Origin: Pyrenula massariospora
Taxonomy: Eukaryota > Ascomycota > Eurotiomycetes > Pyrenulales > Pyrenulaceae
Length of the DNA stretch: 64,000 bases
Assembly (NCBI GenBank): GCA_021030905.1
Contig: JAGFMI010000013.1
Location: forward strand, 868,001-932,000
Direction of reading: 5' to 3'
The notes beneath the pieces were generated by a model. It saw only the letters and a list, made by a program, of their open reading frames with translations. It did no database searches and was not told where the DNA came from. A program made the translations under genes and the position numbers. This document shows, piece by piece, positions 21,880 to 33,485 of the stretch (the first letter of the stretch is position 1; every line of letters begins with the position of its first letter).

Positions 21880-23535
21880 GGTTTGCGTAGACCTTGCCGT
21901 GAGAGACTTAAAGCTTCTGTTGTCTTCTCTTTCGGACACGATAATGATGAGTTGATACCGGGCCCAAATTCTTATGGCAGCTAAAATTCCAGAACGCCCT
22001 TTGATATGAAGCGGCCACTGTGGCGCGCATTACCCGGTCATTGCTGACGATGAAGTTCTTGCTGGAGGGAAATGCAACATCAATTTGTGTTTTTGAGTAC
22101 TAAGGTCCTTACCTTGATGCCACCCCCACGTAAGCGAAAAGAAGGCGATCTCGTTGTGAGGCGGAGATGTGGAGAGATGATGCTTGGTGTTCCTAAAAAT
22201 GTAACCTTTGAACTTGGCATGTCAGCGGTGCCGCGGCCGACGGCGTTTGGACTTTGGAGGCCATCCCCTGCCCTAAAGCCGCCGCACGCTTTGGTCCGCC
22301 CGGGGGGATGCTGCTTGGAGACCCCTACTGCTACGCGCTTCGCCTACAAACGAGATGGCTAAAGGAGGTCCTTCGGTCTTACTGGTAAGGCTGAAGACAT
22401 TTCTCCCGTTTAGGCCAATAACCGATGCGAGATGCGACTCCACGAAATTCAAATCCAAGGTCGGAGGTGTGGTTATGTCAGCCTTTACGCTCGTCCATGG
22501 ACGTTGCACGGGAGTAAACGGACGCTATCTCCTACGATCACCTCCGGGATGCCCAGTCAGGCTTTGATGCATCTCCGCGACCACGCTCGTCCTTGAGAGC
22601 TTTGTTGCGTTCATCAGTTCGAGCCTCAACATCCATCCTGGTCGCGACCAGTCTAATTCCAAATCCCATTCGCCGGATGGCTTCATGCCCAGAGCTATTG
22701 TACGACAGCGCTGCGTCAGCTGACGGCTGAAACCTATCCTCAAGCTTCATACAGCCAATTTGACTTCCCAAATTGCCAACGACAACAACGTCGTGGGATG
22801 CGGATCGCTGGGGCGGACCCGCCGTCGGCCGATCCTGCGACCCAAGCTGGCGCGTATCCGCTGTCTTGGGAAGACCCCCTTTATGCCATTCAATCCTCTA
22901 TCAAACTTCTGGAGGATGCACCTCCAAGGTTTCGTCGCTCACCGGCCGAACTCGGCCTAATCTCCTTGAGGATATCGCTCTTCCTCGTTCGATTGATTTT
23001 TGGAAACGCTTGAATGACATGGGGCGAACGCTCCCATTGAATGATTTGCGGCGTTTCGTCTGTGCATTATACACTCCCACTCCATGCGTCGTTGGTGTGC
23101 CGCATTTCGCTCGACTCCCACGCGCTGCTTCCTAAGCCATTCCTTGAAGCTTCAACCTGAACAAGGGGCTCTTCCGCTCGCTCCGTGGACATGTATCCAC
23201 ACGATACCGTTGCTGACCGTGCCACAGTCCCTTAGTCTGGGCGAGAGCTTGGATGCTTAGTCTTTGTCTGCGGATGACGAGTGAGAATTGGCGATTTTCT
23301 CCGCTACTTCTGAAGGGCTTTGGCTACATGGTCAGCGTAGCATGGATGTTACTTAGATCGACTATATTTAAAAGATCGGAAGCCTCTAATCTAGAGGTTA
23401 CTTTCTTATATATTCCTTCCTCGTCCATCAGAATTCCTTCCTTACTTCATCCTCCAAGAAACATCTCTCGAGACAATCACCGATTATCTTTCTTAAAGCT
23501 CATACGTTCAGTTCTATCACTGATCTCATATCACC
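21880..23535. other. Intergenic region with probable promoter of the aldolase gene
   Basis: About 1.65 kb. The last 180 bp look like a promoter for the aldolase gene: a TATA-like box (tatattta, near 23363) followed by a CT-rich leader up to the ATG. Upstream, overlapping open frames on both strands (22072-23135) show no domain and no splice structure. No RNA gene recognised. Confidence 0.45.
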
Positions 23536-24537
23536 ATGTTTGCAACACCACCCCAAGGTGAGGGCATGAAAGCCTACCGTGCCCCCTCGCTCTTCCAACC
23601 ACACCGTGCCCGTCAAGCCCTCCGAGACGCCCACGAGGGTAAGATCCCACCTCTGATCGGTTTCTACTTTGGCCTCTCCTCCGTTCCGCTCGCCCGCCAT
23701 GTCGCCCCCTTCGGATTTGACGTCGCCTGGGTCGACTGGGAGCACTCCTCCTGCAACGTCGAAACCATGACCAACATGGTCCACGAACTCATGTTCTGCT
23801 CTGAGGGCCGTACCATCCCCTTCGTCCGTGTACCCGGTCATGATCACGCCGCCATCGGCTACGCCCTAGACTGCGGAGCATCGATCGTTGTCCCTCAAGT
23901 TGACACCGTCGAGCAAGCTAAGCATGTCGTCTCGGCCGCCAAATTCGGCACCAAATACGGCGGCAGTCGCTCTGCTCCACCATTCCGCCTGATCCCAGGC
24001 CTAACAGATGGCCTTGTCAACGACAAACTGGTCGGCGGTATCCACGAAAACCTCAACCACCAAGCCGCCATCATGATCCAGATCGAGTCGCTCGAAGGCA
24101 TCAAGAACCTTGATGCTATCCTCACCGAAGTACCAGACATCGACTGCGTCTGGCTCGGCACCCTCGATGCCAAGGTCTCGATGAACCTCCCTGCGAACGG
24201 CGGCTTCGGCGGCAACGAGCCCGAGTGGCTCGAGGCAGTCGAGATCTACGAGAGCACCATGGCCAAGCACAACAAGCCCAAGGGCGGATTCGCGATGGGC
24301 CCGCCGGACTTGATGCAGACGCTAGGCAAGGGCAAGAGCTTCCTCGTTACCTCGGCGGATGTGCTGGCCTTCATGAGCTTCAGTGGCGAGCTGAAGAATG
24401 CCCATGAGCAGTTCCCCCCGGAGCCGAAGGGGACGGCGCCCGTGAAGCAGCAGAATGGGTACGCGAACGGCGAGGAGGTGAAGAAGGATGAAAAGGTTGT
24501 CGTGGCTGCCAATGGCACTGCGCCGCGGCCGGAATAA
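23536..24537 (+). CDS. HpcH/HpaI-family aldolase (class II, metal dependent)
   Basis: Single exon of 333 residues. The family cleaves 4-hydroxy-2-keto acids to pyruvate (or related products) and an aldehyde using a divalent metal. Visible features are the base motif VDWEH (His70), Arg98 in FVRVP, metal ligands Glu184 (IQIES) and Asp211 (LGTLD), and the GGSRSAPP loop. Fungal members of this kind are usually annotated as 2,4-dihydroxyhept-2-ene-1,7-dioate or 2-keto-3-deoxy-acid aldolase-like proteins; the true substrate is unknown. The last 50 residues are a Lys/Glu-rich disordered tail. The third codon position is strongly C/G rich, suggesting good expression. Confidence 0.87.
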   Translation: MFATPPQGEGMKAYRAPSLFQPHRARQALRDAHEGKIPPLIGFYFGLSSVPLARHVAPFGFDVAWVDWEHSSCNVETMTNMVHELMFCSEGRTIPFVRVPGHDHAAIGYALDCGASIVVPQVDTVEQAKHVVSAAKFGTKYGGSRSAPPFRLIPGLTDGLVNDKLVGGIHENLNHQAAIMIQIESLEGIKNLDAILTEVPDIDCVWLGTLDAKVSMNLPANGGFGGNEPEWLEAVEIYESTMAKHNKPKGGFAMGPPDLMQTLGKGKSFLVTSADVLAFMSFSGELKNAHEQFPPEPKGTAPVKQQNGYANGEEVKKDEKVVVAANGTAPRPE

Positions 24538-26242
24538 GTTACAATTGTCATATCAGGCGTTGTCGGATGCATGTCATAGATTAATCAAGCTGCTGCATGG
24601 ATAGATGGAGACTTGGATTTGTGTAAAAGACCTGTCTAGATACAATGGGCGCAATGAGAGCTTCATAATCGTCGTTTACTGCTGTTTCTCATCTCGCAAT
24701 TCGGTGCTCGAGAAAAGGTGTTTGCTTCCCCTCCGTAGACTGCTGCGTCTGTACTGCAGGTCATGTGTAACATTACCCCAAAGCATCGTAAGCTGACACG
24801 TCGCACAAGCCAGAAACCCCTCGTGCCACAAGATTTAGTCTGTACGCAAAATCCAGCGTCAAAGACCCCGTCTTTCCCCGCGCGTCTCGCTTTTTCTTTA
24901 TCTGCTCGTCCACCGAAACTAAATTCGCGCGATTTCAAAAGGGCGCGCGCGAGCCGCTGTAGCCGATCCCAGACCGTGCGTTGGCGGTCACCGCGTCTCC
25001 GGGCTGTCCCCTTTGGCTGTGATAGGTATGTAGGTATGTGCTGGAGAGATGTGTTCACTAATTGGAAACTCTGGGGGTTATGCCGAGGCGCGTGGGGAGG
25101 CGGCGGTGGTTGGCTGGGTGGGTGGGGTGGAGGGCGTGGTTTGTGCGTTGGGTGTGCTTGGAGAAAGCGTTGACTGTTCCTGGTCGGTACCTACTTAGAT
25201 ATCTATGATAGAGGCATTCGACGTCTCCTTTCGCGCTCCAGGTCGAGTGAAAATAAGTGGCTAGGTCTACTTGCTGTGCAAATTGAACCGAGCATTGCCA
25301 ATGTTGTAGGGACAAGGTTTTCAGGCTTCCAGCCTTGGAGACGGGGATGGGCGGATTAATGTGTTAGCTCCGATGGTACTAGGGACGCCTGGGAGGGGGC
25401 CTGGTTCTTAGGGCGTGAAGCTGACATCGGTGAGTACTACGTATGAGGCGGTGCTTCCATTCGTGGTCGCTCGTGCGTAACAGAGCCGGCCATGGAAAAA
25501 ATTTAAGAGTAATGCCTGGATGTAATGATCTAGATAGGCTCGGAATCAACATGAACGCAATTGACATTTACACCATCATGAGCCAAATGATCGCCTATTT
25601 CAGCCCTTTAGAACCACCGCCAGCGTCGCTCCAGTACTGAACAACCAACCCCCGGACGAAATTTACTGCGGACGAAGTTTACTGCGGACAGATCCGTACA
25701 AAAACACCGCTCTTGGAGCACAATCTGGGCCCAGATTTGGGCTCAGATTAGGACTTGACAGTACGAATCTGGTGCGGATGCACTCTTCACGGCCCAAGTG
25801 TCCCTGCCTCTTCGGGTGTCTGCGCATTCCGCGAAAGCAAATCCTATGAGTTCCCCGTCCCAAGTCTAATCCTCTACCGCCTGAGCCGGCTAGGAATCAA
25901 CTCAATATGAGGGATCGTCCCGCGTCATATGTTTTCTATTATACTTGCGCGCGCATGCCATTCCAGTAGTCCAGGGGTCTCCGATGGCATCCCACGGAAA
26001 TGTGGGTAACGGAAGCACAACTCATCACTTTATCACGTTACGTTATTGAATTCATATACCCGAATATTATAGGGAACCGGAGGAGGCTTGTGAAGATCCG
26101 ATCGTGGCTAAGTAGTCATGCTACAAACATATATTACTAAAAGGCCGTCTCAAATTGAAACATCCATGAAGAGCCGTTCGAAGGGAACATTCCAGTCGGG
26201 TGTTCTACCTTGTGCCTCAGTCCACTTCACCATCTCAAATCT
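24538..26242. other. Long intergenic region
   Basis: About 1.7 kb with no supported gene. Small structural features: a TTTACTGCGGAC direct repeat (near 25660-25690) and a perfect 16-bp palindrome (25722-25737). On the minus strand near 25877-25900 there is a stretch like a tRNA A box (GGCTCAGGCGGTAGAGG), but no B box follows, so no tRNA is called. Confidence 0.45.
25722..25737. repeat. Perfect 16-bp palindrome AATCTGGGCCCAGATT
   Basis: The sequence equals its own reverse complement. A partial copy (TGGGCTCAGATT) follows directly. It is too short to call a terminator or origin; it may be chance or the relic of a hairpin element. Confidence 0.6.
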
Positions 26243-26773
26243 CTAGTTCTCCAGAGCCTCAACGTCGTCTCTAAAAGGACGTCCCTTTGCATTCCACTCC
26301 TTCAGCCTGAGTTGAAAAGGCTCGTTGAACCCGTCATGTCGAGCCACATCGAGATCGTCAGGCACATCCCACCAAGGAGCCTTTTCAGCCAAGAATAAAT
26401 GCTCCTTCAGCTTTGGCAGGGTGCCCTGAATACTGTTGTCGTCGATTGTGCCGACTGTCACGCTCGTCCCGTCCGGTCTGCAGTGGTACTTCATGAAGAG
26501 GGGGGTGCCACAATTGCTGCAGGACCCCCGGATGGCAATCTCCGATGCGGTCATTTTGATGCCCTGCTGGGGGGCTTGCCAGATGAGTGCTGAGTTGTGG
26601 TAGAGGCCAAACATGAGGAATGGAGATCCGGCGGCTTTACGGCACTCGAGGCAGTGGCACATGGTAAGTGCGAGAGGTAAAGTTCCACTGGAGTATTTGA
26701 CTTTGCCACAGAAGCATCCGCCAAATAGCACCGCTGGTGTTGAACTAGGAATTTGCTCGCATGACGGTTCCAT
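26243..26773 (-). CDS. GFA/CENP-V-domain (Mss4-like) zinc-binding protein
   Basis: Single exon of 176 residues. The GFA fold binds zinc by clustered cysteines, all present: Cys20 and Cys22 (GGCFCGKVKY), Cys39, Cys41 and Cys44 (CHCLECRKAAG), and Cys85 and Cys88 (GSCSNCGTP). The founding bacterial enzyme joins glutathione and formaldehyde, but fungal genomes carry many paralogs with unknown substrates, so only the fold is claimed. The ATG at 26773 gives a typical family length. No close functional partner is seen beside it. Confidence 0.88.
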   Translation of the reverse strand: MEPSCEQIPSSTPAVLFGGCFCGKVKYSSGTLPLALTMCHCLECRKAAGSPFLMFGLYHNSALIWQAPQQGIKMTASEIAIRGSCSNCGTPLFMKYHCRPDGTSVTVGTIDDNSIQGTLPKLKEHLFLAEKAPWWDVPDDLDVARHDGFNEPFQLRLKEWNAKGRPFRDDVEALEN

Positions 26774-27880
26774 GAGGGCGTTGATGACTTGACTAGGATC
26801 AGAGAGATATATGGTCGAAATTAAAAGTGCAGCTGTGCTGTGTAACCTAGCAAGAGAGCAAATGTTGAATTTTAAGTATCTATTACGAGATTTCTAGGCT
26901 CCATTCTGGATTCAGCTCTCTCATTCCCTCTTACAGATCGACAACATTAAATCTGAACGTTCACTGGAGCTCGCTTTCCTGTAATGCTTTCATCGCCGTG
27001 GCGAGCGTGGCTGTTGCCCAATCTGACAAGCCGCAGAGAAGGAGGCAGGGATGAGTGCGTGCGATACCTACTAACTGGTCAATCACCACAAGCAGGCTTT
27101 TGGTGCAATTCTAATCTGTCTGCGGATCTCGGGTGACGACGAACTCAATGGACGAGGCGTGTGGTTACCTCTCTTTGCCGATTTTTAGCCACAGAAAGGT
27201 ATCCTCACCTTTTGGCTCCCGTTTTCTTGATCAATGTGTAATTTGCTCATAGATGACAACCTGATAAAGAGCAGAGACATTTGTTGAGGAGTGATGTCAA
27301 TATTTCTTACACTGTGCTTATTTCTTAACTCTTTCACAAGCGTTGTAGAGGAAGTTGCCAATTTCCATCCTCGCTGAAGGCTAATAATTCTAGGATCGGC
27401 GACGAAAATGCTTCCGCTGGCACTAGGACCCCCATCGGATCATGCACATCAACTTGCACGCTAGAGCAGCGCGCGTAGACTTCTTGTCAGGCAAGACTGA
27501 GTTTTGATCAATGCTAGGTTGCAGAGAGATGTAGGCGGCGCATTAAGGGGGGCGGGGTTCGAAGGTTGCTCCAGGAGTCGCCAAGACCGCCCCTGGCCGG
27601 GGAAGACGCCGAAATCCCTTGTCGTGCTCTGATGTGTGCTTGGCTCGTCCACAGCCTTGCTTACACCCACACCCGTGTGATGCCGGACTTAAATGGGGAA
27701 AGAAACCTTGATCTCTCAAAGAATTTCATTCGCAATCGTAAACTCACAGTACGCATTATTCAAGGGCTGTCCATCGTGCTCTTCTTCACCCGAAAGACCA
27801 TAAAGCTGCGTCTTTTAGCCTCCTCTTCTCCTACCAGCTCCCTTGATTTGAAGATATTCCCGGCGAGGCTTTCGACCGAG
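26774..27880. other. Divergent intergenic region
   Basis: About 1.1 kb between divergent genes; it should hold both promoters. The frame of the hydrolase stays open upstream of its chosen ATG (from 27566), but that part has no homology-like features and is treated as leader. Confidence 0.4.
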
Positions 27881-29057
27881 ATGGCATGGCCTAGATTAAT
27901 TGCAGCATCCACGGCCACTACTTTCCTTGCCGGAGGGCTAGCCTATGCTGCAAGCGACCTGCTCAACCCTCGCAAGCCGCGTCGGCAGGTGGGATCAATC
28001 CCATCTCCTAGATCAACACTCTTACCACGCCTCTCCCAAGCACAGGCTTCTGCTTTACCGTACCCGCCCAATCTCTTCCCTGGAGCAAGAGATGTTGATA
28101 CTCCTTACGGCTCACTACGCGTCTATGAGTGGGGGCCAGAAGATGGTTGGAAAGTCGTAATGGTTCCCGGAGACACAACTCCAGCTCCAGCCTTTGGTCA
28201 TATTGCTAAAGCACTTGTCGAAAAAGGTTATCGGGTAATGATCGTTGGTACGTTCACCTATCTAGCCTTACTCATGACTAAGTAGTTTAGATACTTGGGG
28301 TCGGGGCTATTCGGACTCGCCACAGATTGTGCCGCACGACGTCAACCTCTTCACCATGCAAGTCTTCTTCGCCATTGTGTCTTCGCCGCTTTCGTGGACA
28401 GGGTCATCCTCAGGTGGTTTCTCAATAATCGGATTTTCCCTTGGAGGCTCAATCACTATGTCTTTCGCATCCCACTTTCCCTATCTCGTCAACTCCATCA
28501 TATTACTCGCACCCGGTGGTCTGATCAAAAAATTACCTGAAGGTTATATGTCTGCGCTGTTTCGGTACAGCTCGTATATACCGGCACGATACCTCCGCAA
28601 TCTCCTTGCTAAGATCTTAGGAACTAGCCTTTCTCCGTCTCCCTTGCCATCGGAGAATGCCGAACCCGTATCAATCGACAATCTTGATCTTCCTGCGCTG
28701 TGGCAGTGGCAGTTTGACCATCACCAGGGCTTCGGACATAGTTTCATAGACACCACCCAGAATGGTCCACTGACACACCAACACGAAGATTGGAAGAAGG
28801 CGTGCTCTTATATCTCTGGAGAAAGCTCGCTGCCACAGAGCTTTCCGTCTTGCAGATTGAGCGAGAGCAAGCTCCTTATTATTTGTGGACTTGATGATAC
28901 CGTTGTCCTCAGTGAAGATATACGAGAGCAAGTGTGCGATATGCTCCCTGAGGAACGACTAGTCTTTCGGAATGTTCCAGGAACGCACAGCTTTCCGATA
29001 CTCAATAGCACAGATGTCTTAAATCATATATTTGATTTTTGGGATAAAAACCATTAG
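27881..29057 (+). CDS. Alpha/beta hydrolase-fold protein, N-terminally membrane-anchored
   Basis: Exons 27881-28247 and 28291-29057 with a very short 43-bp intron; 377 residues. Joining the exons restores DTWGRGYSDSP, the usual strand-4/oxyanion region of the fold. The catalytic triad is visible: nucleophile Ser172 in GFSLGG, an acid at Asp324 or Asp325 (CGLDDTVV) and His355 (VPGTHSFPI). The start MAWPRLIAASTATTFLAGGLAYAA is hydrophobic and may be a signal anchor. The substrate is unknown (esterase or lipase-like). The start was chosen at the ATG beside the hydrophobic segment. Confidence 0.83.
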
Positions 29058-29451
29058 TCACAAGTCGAAGCGCAGGCCTCGGTGGACCAAATTTGACGCA
29101 TAGGAAAGTGCACGACTAAATTAAACGTCACCAGCATTATGCATGTATCTCGCGCTGACCTAGAAATCTCCGACTCCAATAGAATGTAAAAGATTAACCA
29201 ATGCATTAAAAGCCTTGGCAGACATTTCCTAGCCGATCTGACTAATTTTCAAGCCTAGGCGACAGCACCAAGTACCCTACACTGTCGAACGCCACTCCAT
29301 ATCCCAACCGACCAATCCATAGAATCCGAAAGTCCAACACCGCTGCCCAGCTTGGCTTTGACGACTCTTTACAGAGAACGCCATTTGGGTACCGAATTTT
29401 AGCGTCTCGCACCGTGGCGGGCCTTTAGTCCTTCTAGGCATTTCCGTTTGC
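29058..29451. other. Convergent intergenic region
   Basis: About 390 bp between converging genes; nothing besides presumed 3' ends is seen. Confidence 0.45.
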
Positions 29452-31513
29452 TCAGAAGGATCTGCACCTTCTATTTGCTTGAAATGCCTCTTTACCGAGT
29501 GCCAAAGCCCTGGACGCTGCCTGATATGGGTCTTCAGAAAACCTTTCGAACAGTACCTCGACTGTCAAAGTTTTATCCTTGACAAGGCCCAGAAATTTGT
29601 CCTTCAAGCAGCTCCGGAATTCGCTCGCTGAAACTTCCTCCGTAATCCATGGCAGATATCGCTGAGGCTGCATTTGACCTATACATGAAGCTAAGTGGTC
29701 TGTTCTTGTAAACAGAAGAACAAAAGCGGCCTCTTTGAACCATCCACTGTTGACAGCACTGTTCCAAAGTGACAAGGCTTCTTCCATGTGATCCTCGGTC
29801 TCCTCCTCCTGGAGCTTCTTGTCATAGCAACACGTGTCGACGTTGAAGAAAACTAGATGTACGGATTCAAAAGCATTTATCCATTTCTCGCGCTCAGAAC
29901 GGAGCCACCCGAGATCAAAAATGCGCCAATTGTGACTGGATAAAGATAGGTCTGTATACATCGTCTCAGTTATTCTAGTAATCTTGACCCGAGCCATGAC
30001 TATGTCTTCGGTACTTGGGATATAGTCTGGAGCTCCTATGCGATCGATATCATCAAGGTAGTACGGCATATGAAAATGAGATGGGTATCCCTTTCGACGG
30101 CCATAGGCTTCTTGTATGCCTTTATCGACCCAAAGAGCTTTTAGTGCGCTTTTTACTGTCCTAGGTAGGATTCTGTAAAACGGCGGAAGATGCTCCAGGA
30201 AGATCATATGTACGTGGCGCTCGTTGTCAGCATCGCCTAGAGGAATCTTAAATTTGTTCATGGATCTCAAGATGGCCCTCATGCCCAGCACCATATTACT
30301 AAACACGATTTCTTTGAACATTTCGCGATCCTCCTCGCTATAATCTCCTCCTGCCATTAATTTGATTCCTCTTAGGAGTGGAGACTTCCCGCTCTCAGAA
30401 GTACCGAGAAGAAGAGTCTTCACTTCCTTGGGCATAGACTGCGACTGCGCCTTTGAAGCGGATCTTGTTGCATCATTTCCCCCAGCTGACCTAATACCTA
30501 CATTGCGGCGTCGGCCGAATGAAGATGGCGATAGAGCAAAATGTCGAAGTTGCCGCAAACGTGAAGCGGTCGAATCTCCAGTATTCATTTTTGTAAGGCC
30601 CGTCGCCTGATCTGCGCTTGTTGCTTGTGATAGCGACTGTCGTGTCGCACTTAATCCCTCTGGGAAAATGCTGCTAACGGCCTCTACGTTGTCTCGCTCC
30701 AAATGGGTTGCGGCTAATAAAGAGATTTTCTCACCATCATTCCTGCCTTGCGTATACTGATCTCTCGCTTTTTCATGGATCAAGTCTCGAAAATTGCTTT
30801 TGAAGGCAGCGTGATAGGTGCGAGTCCCCAGGAGGTCGAGATCAAAATCGAATTTCATGCTGAGGTCGGCAGTGTCTTGTGAAAAGACACTCGTGTGTTT
30901 GAAGTGAGCACTATTAGCATCTAATGCATAGAGTGACTCCGTACATTCACGAGCAAGTCTAAGAACAGTTACGCTTTCCTCATCTTGCAGAAGAGTACGT
31001 CGATCGGCAGAGGTTTTACTGTGCCAAGGTTAGAGCTTTCCACGGCATGCGCAGAAACACATGGCTCGCTTACCACTGCAAGACGTGCAGCAAAAGGTTC
31101 AAAGCATTCACATGTCGATCTAACATATCCAAATAATCCTTTATCCCACGCTCGCGAAAAAGAAACGATATCTTGCCTCTTGCACTAAGCTCCCCATCTG
31201 TCCGTCGCTCCAATTCATTTAAATGCACATTTAGAGATGTAACAAGCGTCTCACATCCATCTAATGAAGTTGAAAGGCCACTGATCCCCTCTGGCCCCGA
31301 TGGCGCGAGACTGGTCGTAATGGACTGCTTTGAATCGGCGAGCTGCCTCAAGGCGGCCTGAACAACGGAGAGTTGTCCAACTAATAAAGAAACCGAGACA
31401 TCTGCTTGTCTATACTTTGTCTGGAGCACGCTCAGTCGATTTGCAATCTGAAGGACTCCATCGGCGAGGCGCAAGATGGATCCCACGAGACCAATGGTAG
31501 AAGCTGGATCCAT
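29452..31513 (-). CDS. PigL_N-type fungal domain fused to a degenerate G-protein alpha subunit
   Basis: Exons 31513-31074 and 31018-29452 (55-bp intron), 668 residues. Residues 1-146 (MDPASTIGLVGSILRLADGVLQ...) match the helical N-terminal domain used by fungal STAND and azaphilone-cluster proteins (PigL_N type). Residues from about 345 on follow G-alpha: G1 GTSESGKSP (352-360; normal GAGESGKST), a helical-domain insert, switch I RVKITRITET (490-499; normal RVKTTGITET), G3 DLGWLRSEREKW (515-526; normal DVGGQRSERKKW) and FTRTD (583-587) in place of NKxD. The G3 change includes Gln to Leu, which in classical G-alpha abolishes GTP hydrolysis. The usual C-terminal receptor-contact helix is missing; the protein ends RRCRSF. 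GTP binding is uncertain. It probably signals or scaffolds in a non-GPCR context (inference). Confidence 0.82.
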
Positions 31514-31962
31514 TGCTGTAGGCAGCTTTTCACGTCACAAGAAGACAATCAGCTATGAGTGTCCAACGAAAAGGTCTTAAAGCCCTCGCAGCAGACAACA
31601 AGGCAGGTAATTACGTCGTTTGAATGCGGGGAGATGGGCAAGGCTGTGGCTATGCAAGCTGTGATACTGATGAACAAAAATTCAATATCTAGGTGATGCT
31701 ACCAAGCTTACTCTATTGCTGTGTGCGAAATAGGTATTATCTCTACCTCGATCCCTCCATCACAATCACCAAGCCGTTTATGAATCGATATGATGGAGCC
31801 CCCACATATCCCAGCCTTACAGTAGCAGTAACCTATATCCCTATTTCAGATTCGTTGATTATTACGATGGTATAAGTAAAGGTACGTGTAAAGTGGCCTC
31901 TTTAAAAATTAGGTTGATGTAGAATTAGAGAAGAAAATCTATATAACACACGGCATTAGACA
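31514..31962. other. Intergenic region
   Basis: About 450 bp, AT-rich near 31840-31960. It holds the 5' flank of the G-alpha fusion and the 3' flank of the transporter gene. No other feature seen. Confidence 0.45.
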
Positions 31963-33485
31963 TTATTCTTGCTCTTTCTGAGCGAACCTGCTCCTTGCTC
32001 GCAGCTTCGGTCCAAAGAACCACAATAAAAACGGGGACGGCACACCAATTACCAAGGCGATCAACGCCAGGACCGTATTGCCCCAGCCAAGATCAAGTCG
32101 CCGGTAGAGATAAGGTGCAAAGAGAGGGAAACCAAACCCAGTCAAAGACCGCAAAAACGAGGATGCGGCGCTCGCTGAAGCAGAGTATGTCGGATAGACG
32201 TCGAGTGCGTATACCTGTGTACATTGGAGGCCGACCTTGACACCAACGGCAAAGATGGCGGTGCCGATGTTTGGTACGAGCCAGTGGAGACGGGCCTGCG
32301 CGCTCCACCCGTACAAGGCGATGCCCGCCGGGACGAGGATTCCGGAGATCCCGATCAGGGGCAGACGGTATTCTGGATATCCGGTGCCTTTCCCTCTGGT
32401 GGCTTTGAGCGATTGGTACACCTTGTCGATCAGCCGTGCGCAGGATTGTGTGCCCACGACATATCCGATGGCGATGGATAGATAGTTGAGGCCCGAGATG
32501 CTGATGGACTCGTCGTATCGTTCCGTCCAGACGCTGGCGAAGGTGGCGAGGACAAGGTACACCAAGCCGAATAGGAAGGCGATGTACAGCGCCAGAACCT
32601 GCACGATCGGTTGAGTGCCTAGCATGATGAAAGGCCGAGCTAAGGTCGCGAGGAAGATTCTTTTGAAGGTCCGGTCTGGCTGTTCCCATTTCGTGTGCAA
32701 AGATTGATTTCCCGTCTCGCGCCGTAGTCTGGCGGCCTTTTCGCCTAGGAGCCTGGGTGGATAGGTTTCGCGCAGCAAGAACATTCCCGCTACTTGGATC
32801 ACGCAGTCCGCGCCGCTGATCGCCCAGAAGGACCACCGCCATGTGCTGTACTGGGTGATGAAGCCTCCAAGCAAAGGTCCGAGTGTCGGACCCAGCAGCG
32901 TGATCATGGTGTATATGCTGATAGACAGACCACGCTGCTCGGGCTTCCAAACATCTCCTAGAACACCAGCACCGACTGCCAGACCTGCACTTCCACCCGC
33001 ACCGGCCAAGAAGCGGAAGACGATCAGCTGTGCTCCGGTCTGGGCAAAACCGCAAGCAGTATTGAAGATCAGATAGAGGACGTTGAAAGCTTGCAACACT
33101 AGAGACCGACCGAAGAGCTCGGACAGAGGCCCGACAAGAAATGGTCCGAAAGCGTAAGCCAAGACAAACACGGAGAGCGTTAGGGATAGTTCGAAGGATT
33201 GGGTTATGTTGAGATCCAACCTAATGGTAGACAATGCGGGCGCAATCATGGAAGTTGATATAGGCGAGATGAATGTGAATGCGGACACTATCGCAGTCGC
33301 TTTCCATTTCTCTACAAAAGGCCAATTTTTGGGATTCGCTGGGTCCTCAGGTCCATCCCAGGTGACCTGCTGTGTGACTCATCAGCGCTTTGTGCTGGTA
33401 TGAGTGAAGGAAAATTGCGTACCTGGTCCGGGACCTGTGAATCTTGAGCCAGTCTAGTAGGCGCAGTTTTTCCTTCTTCCGCCAT
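31963..33485 (-). CDS. MFS multidrug-type transporter (DHA1 family)
   Basis: Exons 33485-33423 and 33366-31963 (56-bp intron), 488 residues. The first 21 residues come from exon 1, followed by the typical VTWDGPEDPANPKNWP entry segment and about 12 hydrophobic helices. Motif A-like GPLSELFGRS follows helix 2, and the proton-antiporter motif GPTLGPLLGGF lies in helix 5. These mark a plasma-membrane proton/drug antiporter of the DHA1 group (Flu1/Tpo/Mdr-like); the cargo is unknown. It is divergent from the citrate synthase with a 1.2-kb gap, an arrangement seen in secondary-metabolite loci, though linkage in function is not shown. Confidence 0.9.

Noticed and set aside
21880-21939. Upstream extension of the 2-hydroxyacid dehydrogenase from GTG 21939
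   Set aside because: Eukaryotic starts need ATG; the ATG at 21879 gives a normal family N-terminus.
25877-25900. tRNA-like A-box (GGCTCAGGCGGTAGAGG) on the minus strand
   Set aside because: No B-box GGTTCGANNCC follows within tRNA distance and no acceptor stem pairs; treated as chance or a very old tRNA-derived fragment.
27566-27880. In-frame upstream extension of the alpha/beta hydrolase
   Set aside because: No conserved or targeting features; the ATG at 27881 directly precedes the hydrophobic anchor.
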